The notes below the pieces were generated by a model. That model saw nothing but the letters and a program-made list of their open reading frames with translations. It did no database searches and was not told the DNA's origin. Made by a program: the position numbers and the translations under genes. A stretch of DNA of 64,000 nucleotides from Gammaproteobacteria bacterium (GTDB taxonomy: Bacteria; Pseudomonadota; Gammaproteobacteria; UBA6429; Thiohalophilaceae): positions 1 to 64,000 of the forward strand of contig JAFLJQ010000256.1 of the NCBI GenBank assembly GCA_022712915.1, written 5' to 3'. Positions 36,941-45,994 of the stretch are shown one piece after another (positions within the stretch are counted from its first letter, which is position 1; each line of letters starts with the position of its first letter).

Positions 36941-39448
36941 GTGAACTTATCGTATTGGAAGAAAGATTGGTTTATTGGTCTACTTGTAGCATCAATATTT
37001 CTTGTCTTTGCGGCAACTGACAGTTTGCGTGCCCCAGATTTGGCGGCGTATGACTTGGGGGTGCGTTTTTCTCCTAATAAAAAGGCTAACCCTGATGTCG
37101 TTGTCATAGCCATAGACGATGCGGCATTACAGGAGATGGGCAGTTGGCCCTGGCCGCGAGACATTATGGCCAGTCTGACCCAGCAAATCGTTGCAGCTCA
37201 TCCCAAAGTGATCGGCTATGCCCTTTCATTCGATACTCGCCAGGGTGGCCACAGTCTTGGTGCCCTCAATGAACTCAAATCAGTTATCGATCAATCCAGT
37301 GCCGTTCGTTTGTTGTTACGGCGTGTCGAAGGTGGATTGGATACCGATCAAACCTTTGCCAATAGCTTGAAAAAGGCTGGGCGGATCGTGATGGCTGTTC
37401 CCTATCAATTGCAAACGAATACCAACAAACTTGACGTCTTGCAGTTGAGTGACGATGTTAAACGGTATGGCATAACAAAAACACTTAACAGGCAAAGCAA
37501 GCTGGCTAGTTGGCTTGGCTCTGAACCTGTTCCAGTCGCGGGATTGGCCTTTCCACCTATTCCGGAGTTAAGTCGCTTTGCAGGTGCACTTGGTCATGTT
37601 CAATTGAATGCACCACGAGGTGCTAGTGGCAGAATTGAACCATTGGTTTTGAAGGTGGGTGACATTTACTTGCCTTCCTTTTCGTTAATGATGGCGGCTC
37701 GAAGTAAAGGATTGATGACGCGCCACCTTAAGGTCGATCTGGGTGAACAAATAAGTGTTCCTGGATTCCAGTTGCCAACAGACAAGAAATTACAGCTTTA
37801 TTCAAGTTTTTACTCTGCTCAGGCAGATAAGCCGCCCTTTAAAGTTTATTCGATCCTTGATGTGCTGAATGAGAAAACGCCAGCGATAGCCTTTAAAAAT
37901 AAGTCTGTCCTGATAGGCTTGACGGCCAGACAACAAGCCAATTTGTTTGACACTCCTCTGGGTGCCATGCCGCCGGTTATGTTGGCGGCACACCGTGTTT
38001 CGAGTCTGTTAAACGGCGATTTGTATCAAATTCCTGAATGGGCCGGTGTATTGGGGATTCTGGTTATCCTGGCTATTGGACTTTACCTGGCGTTTGTCTT
38101 GCCACGTTTTCGCCTTGGTACAGGTCTGGCGTTGAGTATTTTGTTGCTGGTGATACTGCTTAATATACACTTTATTTTTATGATGGCCAAGGCCACCTGG
38201 ATACCGTTAATGCTGCCAGTGCTGGCCTTGATTATCGGGCATGTTGTGTTGAGTGTGAAACATCTGCTTGAAAATACCATCGGTACTATTAAGGCAGAAT
38301 TGTCGGATGCCAATTGTTTACTGGGGCAATCTTTTCAGTCACAGGGCCAGTTGGATCAGGCCTTTGAAAAATATCGTCGTTGTATTGTTAACCAGTCCAT
38401 TATTGGCATGCTCTATAATCTGGGACTGGATTATGAGCGAAAACGGCAATTCAACAAAGCCGTGACTGTTTTTAAATATATTGAGCAGCATGATATCAAA
38501 TATTCCGATGTTACCGAACGAATCAAACGTAATCAGGAAGTAACCGATGTGCTGGTCTTGGGTGGGAAGAATAGCGGGAGTTCTGCAAATGGCACCTTGA
38601 TGCTCAGTAATCCAGGTGTACAAAAACCCATGCTGGGTCGTTATCATATCGATAAGGAGCTGGGCCGTGGCGCTATGGGCATGGTTTATCTTGGTCATGA
38701 TCCCAAAATAGGCAGAACCGTAGCGATCAAGACCATGGTGCTTGCGCAGGAATTTGAAGGTGAGCAGTTGGAAGATGTGAAACAGCGCTTTTTTCGTGAA
38801 GCTGAAACGGCTGGTCGATTAAATCATCCTAATATTGTGACTATCTATGATGTTGGTGAAGATCAGGATCTTTCTTATATTGCGATGGATTACCTGAAAG
38901 GGGTTAATCTACTGGCTTATTGTAAAAGTGAAACGCTTTTATCAGTTGAAACTGTATTTACGCTAGTTATGCAGGTAGCGGATGCTCTGGATTTTGCGCA
39001 CAAACAAAATGTGGTGCACCGGGATATCAAACCGGCAAATATTATTTATGATGAAGACGGTGGGGCGCTAAATGTGACAGACTTTGGTGTGGCTTGTATA
39101 ACGGATGCAAGCAAGACCAAGACCGGCACTATTTTGGGTAGCCCCTCTTATATGTCACCCGAGCAACTGGCGGGCAAAAAGGTAGATGGTCGTTCGGATT
39201 TATTTTCGCTTGGCGTGACTTTTTACCAGATGTTAACCGGTGAGTTGCCGTTTATAGGTGAATCATTGGCGAGTTTAATGTATAAAATTGCTAATGAAAA
39301 ACATCCAGATGTGAGAATGTTTCGACCAGATTTACCTGCCTGTGTCAGTAAATTGATTAACAAGGCTTTGCATAAAGAGATAGAAAGGCGTTTTCAATCC
39401 GGGGAGAAAATGGCGGAAGCAATTCAACGTTGTCTTGAACGCCTGTAA
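36941..39448 (+). CDS. CHASE2-TPR-serine/threonine protein kinase
   Basis: This transmembrane signalling kinase has about 835 residues from a GTG start that follows an AGGA site; the frame is open back to 36806. One N-terminal membrane helix precedes a periplasmic CHASE2 sensor (~35-340), then three membrane helices (~365-450), a short TPR-like stretch (~465-530: LLGQSFQSQGQLDQAFEKYRR), and a C-terminal kinase from ~565. Kinase landmarks are LGRGAMGMVYLG, AIKTM, HRDIKPANI (~693), DFGVA (~713) and GSPSYMSPEQ, all intact. It heads a cluster with a PP2C phosphatase and two FHA proteins, so it likely phosphorylates threonines that the FHA proteins read. Confidence 0.9.
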   Translation: MNLSYWKKDWFIGLLVASIFLVFAATDSLRAPDLAAYDLGVRFSPNKKANPDVVVIAIDDAALQEMGSWPWPRDIMASLTQQIVAAHPKVIGYALSFDTRQGGHSLGALNELKSVIDQSSAVRLLLRRVEGGLDTDQTFANSLKKAGRIVMAVPYQLQTNTNKLDVLQLSDDVKRYGITKTLNRQSKLASWLGSEPVPVAGLAFPPIPELSRFAGALGHVQLNAPRGASGRIEPLVLKVGDIYLPSFSLMMAARSKGLMTRHLKVDLGEQISVPGFQLPTDKKLQLYSSFYSAQADKPPFKVYSILDVLNEKTPAIAFKNKSVLIGLTARQQANLFDTPLGAMPPVMLAAHRVSSLLNGDLYQIPEWAGVLGILVILAIGLYLAFVLPRFRLGTGLALSILLLVILLNIHFIFMMAKATWIPLMLPVLALIIGHVVLSVKHLLENTIGTIKAELSDANCLLGQSFQSQGQLDQAFEKYRRCIVNQSIIGMLYNLGLDYERKRQFNKAVTVFKYIEQHDIKYSDVTERIKRNQEVTDVLVLGGKNSGSSANGTLMLSNPGVQKPMLGRYHIDKELGRGAMGMVYLGHDPKIGRTVAIKTMVLAQEFEGEQLEDVKQRFFREAETAGRLNHPNIVTIYDVGEDQDLSYIAMDYLKGVNLLAYCKSETLLSVETVFTLVMQVADALDFAHKQNVVHRDIKPANIIYDEDGGALNVTDFGVACITDASKTKTGTILGSPSYMSPEQLAGKKVDGRSDLFSLGVTFYQMLTGELPFIGESLASLMYKIANEKHPDVRMFRPDLPACVSKLINKALHKEIERRFQSGEKMAEAIQRCLERL

Positions 39449-39472
39449 CATAATGCATAAAGGTTAAGCTGT

Positions 39473-40297
39473 GTGAATGATAATGGTCTGAAAATTTTAA
39501 TTTATGGCTCAACGGATGTCGGGCAAACTCGTGATCATAACGAAGATGCTATTTCCTGGGATGCCCGTCTTGGATTGGCCCTGTTAGCTGATGGCATGGG
39601 GGGCCATAATGCGGGTGAAGTCGCCAGTATTATGGCAGTCGATTCGATTAAGACATCATTGGCTGATGTGGTGACGCCCGAGATCATTGCTTCAGGCATA
39701 GTGGATTACAGTGAAGCCGTGGTTGATGCCATTAGCTTTGCCAATAGTGAAATTAACGAGCAATCGCTGGATAACCCGGAATATGCTGGTATGGGTACGA
39801 CTCTGGTGCTGGTGTTATTCCTGAATCATGTTGTTATCTATGCTCATGTAGGTGACTCCAGGATTTATCGTTTACGGCAATCCAAATTAGAGCAACTTAC
39901 CTCTGATCATTCTTTGGTTCAGGAGATGATTGACAATGGTTACCTAAGTCATGAAGAGGCTCAGGAATCAACCAGCCGTAATCTGATTACCCGTGCACTG
40001 GGTATCAGTGATGAGGTTGAGGTTGATATTGCCGAGCAAGACACGGAAATTGGTGATATTTATTTGTTATGCTCAGACGGTTTGACTGATTTGGTAACAG
40101 ACCAGGATATTAACGATGTGATAATACGATACCGTGAAGACTTGGATTTGGCATCTAGAACGTTGATTGATATGGCCAACCAAAAAGGTGGTACTGATAA
40201 TATTTCGATCGTCCTTGCGGCTGTTTATAAAGCTTATTCTGATGGTAAAGACGACGATGAGTCGACGACACTTGAGATAAAAATGGGTGAAGATTAA
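39473..40297 (+). CDS. PP2C-type serine/threonine phosphatase
   Basis: This 274-residue metal-dependent phosphatase would reverse the neighbouring kinase. Metal-binding motifs are GQTRDHNEDAI, LADGMGGHNAGEVAS, HVGDSRIYRLR, LCSDGLTDLVTD and GGTDNISIVLA, all in the right order for a Stp1/PrpC-like enzyme. The start is GTG at 39473, 24 bases after the kinase stop. It has no signal or membrane segment, so it is cytosolic. Confidence 0.93.
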   Translation: MNDNGLKILIYGSTDVGQTRDHNEDAISWDARLGLALLADGMGGHNAGEVASIMAVDSIKTSLADVVTPEIIASGIVDYSEAVVDAISFANSEINEQSLDNPEYAGMGTTLVLVLFLNHVVIYAHVGDSRIYRLRQSKLEQLTSDHSLVQEMIDNGYLSHEEAQESTSRNLITRALGISDEVEVDIAEQDTEIGDIYLLCSDGLTDLVTDQDINDVIIRYREDLDLASRTLIDMANQKGGTDNISIVLAAVYKAYSDGKDDDESTTLEIKMGED

Positions 40298-40298
40298 T

Positions 40299-40931
40299 AT
40301 GCCAAAGTTAAGACTCATCCGCGATGGTGTCGTAGTTAGAGAATATCCTTTAGACAAGGAGCGTGTGTCTGTAGGCCGCAAGGCGTATAACGATATCCAG
40401 ATTGATGATCCAACGGTGAGTGGTGAGCATGCTGTTTTTCTGGTGTTGCAGAATGTTTATGTTGAAGATATGAACAGCACTAATGGGGTTGTTCTGAATG
40501 GTAAGAAAGTGAATAGAAGGCAACTCAATCATGGTGATGTAATTTATATCGGGCAGCATGAGTTCAAGTTTGTCGATGACACGTCTCATGATTTTGAGCG
40601 TACTATTATCATTCCAGCATCGGTTTCAGGTAAGAATACATGCAGTGATGTGGTCACGGCTGAGACAGCATCTCTTACCATTATGAGCGGGCCCAAAGAA
40701 GGTGAAGTGATGGCTGTAAAAAAAGCCTATACCAAGATTGGTACTGCTGACCATGTGGCCGTAATTGCTCGGCGTGGGGGTCGTTTTTTCCTGATGCCCA
40801 TGACGGGTGTTGGTGATCGGGATAATCATGCCAAGTTGAATGATACCCCCCTCAAGGCGGAGAGTATGTCGCTTAAGTCAGGTGATATTATTGAGGTGGG
40901 TGGTACGCAGTTGGAATTTTTGCAGACATAA
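40299..40931 (+). CDS. Protein with one canonical and one degenerate FHA domain
   Basis: 210 residues from ATG 40299, one base after the phosphatase stop codon. Residues ~18-92 are a full FHA domain: VSVGRKAYNDIQI, VSGEHAVF, NSTNGVVLNGKKV and GDVIYIGQHEFKF. Residues ~125-210 repeat the FHA pattern in weaker form (GPKEGEVMAVKKAYTKIG, then LKSGDIIEVGGTQLEFL) but lack the Ser-x-x-His and Asn-Gly residues, so this half probably does not bind phosphothreonine. It is a likely effector of the kinase pathway. Confidence 0.87.
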   Translation: MPKLRLIRDGVVVREYPLDKERVSVGRKAYNDIQIDDPTVSGEHAVFLVLQNVYVEDMNSTNGVVLNGKKVNRRQLNHGDVIYIGQHEFKFVDDTSHDFERTIIIPASVSGKNTCSDVVTAETASLTIMSGPKEGEVMAVKKAYTKIGTADHVAVIARRGGRFFLMPMTGVGDRDNHAKLNDTPLKAESMSLKSGDIIEVGGTQLEFLQT

Positions 40932-40967
40932 AATTTTTTGAGAATGTAAATTAATTCAGGGTGTAAA

Positions 40968-41321
40968 ATGGCAAAGCTGCTTGTGAAGCATGAAGGTATT
41001 GTACTAAAGGAATTTTTAATCGAAAAAACAAGTATGACGCTTGGACGAAATATCGGTAATGATATACAACTGGATGATGCCGCTATTAGTGGTGTACATG
41101 CCAAAATTATGGTTGAACCTAATCAATACCTTGATGGGCATGATGATATCTACATAGAAGACTTGGGCAGTACCAATGGTACTCAGGTCAATGGTCGGGT
41201 TATACAGAAGCATTTATTGAAAAATGATGACCAGTTACAGATTGGCAAACACAAGCTGAGTTATGTCAGTGAACTGGATCATCGGCATGAGCAGACGGCC
41301 ATTTATGTTCCTGAAAATTGA
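40968..41321 (+). CDS. Single FHA-domain protein
   Basis: This 117-residue protein is almost entirely one FHA domain: MTLGRNIGNDIQLDDAAISG, VHAKIMVE, LGSTNGTQVNG and DQLQIGKHKLSYV. All phosphopeptide-contact residues (Arg, Ser-Gly-x-His, Asn-Gly) are present. It closes the kinase-phosphatase-FHA cluster, 36 bases after the previous gene. A free FHA module could bridge the kinase to targets. Confidence 0.9.
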   Translation: MAKLLVKHEGIVLKEFLIEKTSMTLGRNIGNDIQLDDAAISGVHAKIMVEPNQYLDGHDDIYIEDLGSTNGTQVNGRVIQKHLLKNDDQLQIGKHKLSYVSELDHRHEQTAIYVPEN

Positions 41322-41464
41322 TTTTTGCAATAAATTCTCAACAGTTGGTTCCCCACCCTGATATTGCACCACCTTTGTAAACTGGTGGTTTCTGTGTCTT
41401 GTCTGGCAGTGTTAAACTGTACAGCTTATTTTTTTCTAAACTTAAGTCAGCACTGAGGTTTGTT

Positions 41465-42211
41465 ATGGCAGGACACAGTAAATGGGCCAATATTCGCCAC
41501 CGTAAGGCAGCACAGGATGCCAAACGGGGAAAATTATTCACCAAACTGATACGTGAAATTACTGTTTCTTCCCGGGTTGGTGGGGCCGATGCGGACTCCA
41601 ATCCACGTCTGCGCGATGCTACCAGCAAGGCCCTGGTGGCCAATATGACCCGGGATACCATCGAACGGGCCATCAAACGGGGTGCGGGCGATAATAGTGG
41701 CGATCATTATGACGAAGTCCGTTACGAGGGCTACGGCCCGAGTGGTGTGGCGGTCATGGTGGATTGCTTGACCGATAACCGTAATCGCACCGTGGCTGAG
41801 GTGCGTCACGCCTTTAGCAAATCAGGTGGTAATTTGGGTACAGATGGTTCAGTGGCCTATTTATTCAGCAAATTAGGCATATTGACTTATCCAACGGGTA
41901 GCGATGAAGACCAGATCATGGAGGTTGCCCTGGAGGGTGGGGCGGAGGATGTGGTCAATAATCAGGATGGTTCGGTTGATGTTGTGACGTCAGTGGATGG
42001 TTATCATACAGTGGTGGCTGCGATGGAACAGGCTGATCTTAAGCCGGAGCGTACGGAATTGACCATGCAAGCGGCCATTGAAGTCAATCTTGAGCTTGAT
42101 GATGCTGAAAAGGTGCTACGTCTGGTGGATATGCTGGAGGATTTGGACGATGTTCAACAGGTTTACACCAATGCTGACTTTTCCGACGAGGTCATGGCCA
42201 AACTAGGTTAA
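41465..42211 (+). CDS. yebC: YebC/TACO1-family translation or transcription factor
   Basis: This 248-residue conserved protein begins [23 protein letters not shown], the hallmark of the family. Recent work on the family links it to translation of proline-rich stretches; older annotation calls it a transcriptional regulator. It precedes ruvC in the classical yebC-ruvCAB order. The frame is open upstream to 41399, but homology begins at ATG 41465. Confidence 0.95.
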   Translation: MAGHSKWANIRHRKAAQDAKRGKLFTKLIREITVSSRVGGADADSNPRLRDATSKALVANMTRDTIERAIKRGAGDNSGDHYDEVRYEGYGPSGVAVMVDCLTDNRNRTVAEVRHAFSKSGGNLGTDGSVAYLFSKLGILTYPTGSDEDQIMEVALEGGAEDVVNNQDGSVDVVTSVDGYHTVVAAMEQADLKPERTELTMQAAIEVNLELDDAEKVLRLVDMLEDLDDVQQVYTNADFSDEVMAKLG

Positions 42212-42285
42212 TTCCGACCAATTTTGTCAAAATTGCTTATTATCCCCTTTTAATGAGGCCCTGCTATCCTGTATCTTCTGATTCC

Positions 42286-42807
42286 ATGATTCGCATTTTA
42301 GGTATTGATCCAGGTTCACAAGTGACAGGGTTTGGCATCATTGAGGTGCAGGCGAACCATCTTCACTGTATTACTACAGGCTGTGTGAGAATTAAGGGAG
42401 ATGATCTGGCCAGTCGGCTCAAGGTGGTTTTTGAAGGCATTAGTCAGTTAGTGACAGAGTTTCAGCCTGAGGAAGTGGCCATTGAAAATATCTTTATGTA
42501 CCGCAATGCCGACTCGGCCCTCAAGTTGGGGCAGGCACGGGGCGCCGCTATCAGCGCCGTATCGGTACAATCGATACCCGTGTTTGAGTATACCCCCACG
42601 CAAATTAAAAAGGCCATTGTTGGTAAAGGTAACGCAAGCAAGGAGCAGGTACAGCATATGGTTAAGGTTCTTTTATCGCTTAACCGGACACCACAAAGTG
42701 ATGCGGCTGATGCCCTGGCTACGGCCATGTGCCATAGTCATTTACGCAACCAACCCCTGCAGATAGAACGGCGTCGGCGGGTGGGGCGTTGGAAAAGTTT
42801 AAAGTAA
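42286..42807 (+). CDS. ruvC: Holliday junction resolvase RuvC
   Basis: RuvC cuts Holliday junctions during recombinational repair. It has 173 residues from ATG 42286 (MIRILGIDPGSQVTGFGI), like E. coli RuvC (173). The catalytic acidic residues fall in GIDPGS, VAIENIFM and SDAADALATAMCH. An in-frame upstream ATG at 42253 lacks homology. It is followed by ruvA after 28 bases. Confidence 0.96.
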   Translation: MIRILGIDPGSQVTGFGIIEVQANHLHCITTGCVRIKGDDLASRLKVVFEGISQLVTEFQPEEVAIENIFMYRNADSALKLGQARGAAISAVSVQSIPVFEYTPTQIKKAIVGKGNASKEQVQHMVKVLLSLNRTPQSDAADALATAMCHSHLRNQPLQIERRRRVGRWKSLK

Positions 42808-42835
42808 AATACATAGCTAAGGACATAAAAACAGC

Positions 42836-43447
42836 ATGATTGGTCGTTTAAGCGGAATTTTGCTCGAAAAACAACCACCACAACTGTTGCTTGATGTAAA
42901 CGGGGTGGGTTATGAGCTGGATGCACCCATGTCGACTTTTTATCAGTTGCCTTCGACGGGCGAGAAAGTCAGTTTGTTTACCCACCTGGTGGTGCGTGAG
43001 GATGCCTGGTTACTGTGCGGTTTTGCCTCTCTGGCCGAGCGGCGTATGTTCCGTGATCTGATTAAGGTCAATGGCGTCGGTGCCAAGCTGGCATTGACCA
43101 TCTTATCTGGTATTAGTGCCGATGAATTTGCCCGCTGTATCCTAGAGGCTGATAGTTCATCACTGGTGCGCCTGCCGGGTGTTGGTAAAAAGACGGCTGA
43201 ACGACTGATTATTGAGCTACGTGATAGATTGCAGGGTTGGGAATCGACGACTGGCCTGCCGACTTCGGCCACGGTGAACGGGGCTGATACACAGGTAAAC
43301 GATCCGAGTCGTGATGCCGTTAGTGCGCTGGTGGCTCTGGGATATAAACCTCATGAGGCCAACCGCATGGTCTCCATCGCGAGCCGTGGTGACGTGGTAT
43401 CGAGTGAAGAATTAATTAAGGCAGCACTCAAGGCAGCGGTAAACTGA
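42836..43447 (+). CDS. ruvA: Holliday junction DNA helicase subunit RuvA
   Basis: RuvA binds four-way junctions and loads RuvB. It has 203 residues, with the N-terminal OB domain ([15 protein letters not shown]), helix-hairpin-helix motifs ([15 protein letters not shown] and [20 protein letters not shown]) and the small C-terminal RuvB-contacting domain after a flexible linker. One base separates it from ruvB. Confidence 0.96.
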   Translation: MIGRLSGILLEKQPPQLLLDVNGVGYELDAPMSTFYQLPSTGEKVSLFTHLVVREDAWLLCGFASLAERRMFRDLIKVNGVGAKLALTILSGISADEFARCILEADSSSLVRLPGVGKKTAERLIIELRDRLQGWESTTGLPTSATVNGADTQVNDPSRDAVSALVALGYKPHEANRMVSIASRGDVVSSEELIKAALKAAVN

Positions 43448-43448
43448 G

Positions 43449-44489
43449 ATGTTGGAAACAGAACGATTCATAACAGGGCAGCAACTTGATCGGGAAGATA
43501 ATCAGGATCGGACTATCCGGCCTCAGACATTGTCGGATTATGTTGGTCAGACGGCCGTGTGTGAGCAAATGCAAATTTTTATCCAGGCGGCCCGTTCACG
43601 CCAGGAAGCCCTGGATCATGTGCTTATATTTGGCCCACCAGGCTTGGGTAAAACAACCTTGTCACACATTATTGCCAATGAACTGGGTGTGAACATGAAG
43701 CACACATCGGGCCCGGTTCTGGAGCGTCCAGGTGATCTGGCTGCTTTGTTGACCAATCTGGAAGCCGATGATGTTCTGTTTGTTGATGAAATTCATCGAC
43801 TCAGCCCGGTGGTGGAGGAAATTCTCTATCCGGCTATGGAAGATTACCAGATCGATATTATGATTGGTGAGGGCCCTGCGGCCCGTTCTATTAAACTTGA
43901 CTTGCCACCTTTTACTCTGGTGGGGGCCACCACCCGTGCTGGGTTATTGACCTCACCTTTGCGAGATAGGTTTGGTATTGTGCAACGTCTGGAATTTTAC
44001 ACTGCCGATGAACTGGTCAGTATTGTAAAACGAACGGCGGGTATCCTGGGTGTGGAGTTAGATCATGAGGGTGCCATGGAGATCGCACGTCGTTCCCGTG
44101 GCACCCCCAGAATTACCAACCGCTTGCTACGGCGGGTGCGGGACTATGCGCAGGTTAAGGCAGACGGTAAGATTGATAGTGACATCGCCCAACGGGCGCT
44201 GGAGATGCTGGATGTGGATAAGTGCGGATTTGATATGATGGATCGTAAACTGATGCTTGTTATCATGGAAAAATTTGATGGGGGGCCGGTGGGTCTGGAT
44301 AGCCTGGCTGCTGCAATTGGTGAAGAACGGGACACCATTGAGGATGTGCTGGAGCCTTATTTGATACAACAAGGGTTTATGATGCGTACTCCACGAGGCC
44401 GGGTGGCGACGAATAGTGCCTATCAGCATTTTGGTTTAACGAACAAGCATGAAGTTGATAACGCGGGCATAAATTTGTTCGGAAACTGA
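43449..44489 (+). CDS. ruvB: Holliday junction helicase motor RuvB
   Basis: This AAA+ ring ATPase drives branch migration with RuvA. The 346 residues contain Walker [10 protein letters not shown], Walker B LFVDEIHR, sensor 1 GATTRAG and the C-terminal winged helix. The N-terminal QTLSDYVGQ is typical. It ends the ruvCAB operon; the usual next gene ybgC is absent and a small mobile element fills the gap. Confidence 0.97.
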   Translation: MLETERFITGQQLDREDNQDRTIRPQTLSDYVGQTAVCEQMQIFIQAARSRQEALDHVLIFGPPGLGKTTLSHIIANELGVNMKHTSGPVLERPGDLAALLTNLEADDVLFVDEIHRLSPVVEEILYPAMEDYQIDIMIGEGPAARSIKLDLPPFTLVGATTRAGLLTSPLRDRFGIVQRLEFYTADELVSIVKRTAGILGVELDHEGAMEIARRSRGTPRITNRLLRRVRDYAQVKADGKIDSDIAQRALEMLDVDKCGFDMMDRKLMLVIMEKFDGGPVGLDSLAAAIGEERDTIEDVLEPYLIQQGFMMRTPRGRVATNSAYQHFGLTNKHEVDNAGINLFGN

Positions 44490-44839
44490 GTTTAGGGCGC
44501 GTCTAGAAATAGTAATTTTTTCGTGAGAGCAAGGAAAGCACCGCGCGCAGAACCGCAGTGTATATGGCATACATGAGGATTCGAGCACGGTACTGACACT
44601 GCTATCGCGGACTTGTGCCCCTTGGGTGAAAAGTGCATTTATAGAAGTGCCCTTTAGTTAATTGTGAAAACAATTAAATCGCTAGCATAACAAAATTGCG
44701 TTGTTTGTTATTTGAGTGCATCAGGGATGTCAGTTGTAATTAAGGCGATTGTGAACTAGTAAATGGTGTTGCTGTCACAGCAGGTGCTATTTTAAGGATC
44801 ACTGGATAATTTATAACATACAAATAAAGGTTGGTGGGT
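44490..44839. other. ruvB-tolQ gap without ybgC
   Basis: In many gammaproteobacteria the thioesterase ybgC sits here at the head of the tol-pal operon. This gap has no open frame for it; instead it contains the small element at 44495-44652 followed by ~180 AT-rich bases that probably carry the tolQ promoter. Confidence 0.6.
44495..44652. mobile_element. Small non-coding transposable element (MITE-like), copy 1
   Basis: The 158-base element has imperfect terminal inverted repeats, GGGCGCGTCTAGAAAT on the left and, read inwards, GGGCACTTCTATAAAT on the right. It is flanked by direct TTTA duplications (44491-44494 and 44653-44656). It codes for nothing, so it would depend on a transposase elsewhere. 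A four-base target duplication and GGGC ends resemble IS5-type elements, but the parent is not in the window. Confidence 0.65.
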
Positions 44840-45520
44840 GTGAGTACGGATTTATCAATATTTCAATTAATGCTGGACGCCAGTATTGTGGTGCAGCTGG
44901 TTATGCTCCTGCTGATTTTGGCATCTCTGTTTTCATGGACGATTATTTTTGTTAAAGGCTTAACCTTTAAACGGGCGAGAGAAGCAGCGGAACAATTTGA
45001 GCGGCGTTTCTGGTCAGGTGCTGAATTGGGTGAGCTATATAAAAGAGTTTCAGCACGGCGTGGTAAGGTTCCCGGCATGGAGGCGATTTTTGAAGCGGGT
45101 TTTCGTGAATATGTGCATTTACACAAACAGGGCAATGTTGATCCTATGTCAGTACTTGAAGGTGCTCAGCGTGCTATGCGCGTGGCCCTTAATCGCGAGA
45201 TTGAAGAATTAGAAATGCACCTGTCATTTCTTGCTACCGTGGGTTCAACCAGTCCTTATATTGGTTTGTTTGGTACGGTCTGGGGAATTATGAATTCTTT
45301 TCATGCCATTGGCCAAATGCAAAACGCCACTATAGCAGCTGTTGCACCGGGTATCTCAGAAGCCTTGGTGGCCACTGCAATGGGCTTGTTTGCCGCGATA
45401 CCTGCGGTAATTGGTTATAACCGTTATTCAAATGATCTGGAAAGACTGGTTGCTCGTTATGATATTTTTGTTGAAGAGTTTTCAACTATATTGCAACGTC
45501 AGGCCCATAACCAGAACTAG
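44840..45520 (+). CDS. tolQ: Tol-Pal system proton channel subunit TolQ
   Basis: TolQ with TolR uses proton flow to energise TolA for outer-membrane constriction at division. The 226-residue form starts at GTG 44840 (an AAAGG site lies 9 bases upstream; GTG 44834 and TTG 44831 are alternatives). Three membrane helices are visible, with the conserved VGSTSPYIGLFGTVWGIM stretch and AMGLFAAIPAVIGYN. Confidence 0.94.
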   Translation: MSTDLSIFQLMLDASIVVQLVMLLLILASLFSWTIIFVKGLTFKRAREAAEQFERRFWSGAELGELYKRVSARRGKVPGMEAIFEAGFREYVHLHKQGNVDPMSVLEGAQRAMRVALNREIEELEMHLSFLATVGSTSPYIGLFGTVWGIMNSFHAIGQMQNATIAAVAPGISEALVATAMGLFAAIPAVIGYNRYSNDLERLVARYDIFVEEFSTILQRQAHNQN

Positions 45521-45537
45521 TATCGGGTAATATAATT

Positions 45538-45993
45538 TTGAGTTACGTTCCAGCTAGTAATCGATTTAAGAAAAAGCGCATGTCAGAGATCAATGTGGTG
45601 CCCTACATTGATGTCATGCTGGTGTTGTTGGTTATTTTTATGGTAACCGCGCCGTTGCTGTCTGAAGGTGTTAAGGTTGATTTGCCGGAAATATCCAGTA
45701 ATTCTCTTGATGAAATTGATCAGGAACCGGTTATTGTAACCGTTGATGCTAAGGGCAAGTATTATTTAAATATTGGTGAGTCCCCACAAGAATCGATTGA
45801 TGATGCGACTCTGATGGCGCGTGTGGCGGCGGTATTACGACATCGAAAAGGGGTTGATGTACTTGTTCGTGGTGATCAAAATGTTGAGTATGGCAAGGTT
45901 ATTGGTGCCATGTCCTTGTTGCAAAAGGCCGGGGTCAATAATGTTGGTCTGGTGACTGAACCACTTAAAAATCGGAAACGAAAGCACAAGTAG
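45538..45993 (+). CDS. tolR: Tol-Pal system subunit TolR
   Basis: This 151-residue bitopic protein has one N-terminal membrane helix with the essential proton-binding Asp in VVPYIDVMLVLLVIFMV, then a periplasmic domain. The start appears to be TTG 45538; ATG 45580 would leave only a few residues before the helix. It is 17 bases after tolQ. Confidence 0.93.
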   Translation: MSYVPASNRFKKKRMSEINVVPYIDVMLVLLVIFMVTAPLLSEGVKVDLPEISSNSLDEIDQEPVIVTVDAKGKYYLNIGESPQESIDDATLMARVAAVLRHRKGVDVLVRGDQNVEYGKVIGAMSLLQKAGVNNVGLVTEPLKNRKRKHK

Positions 45994-45994
45994 T

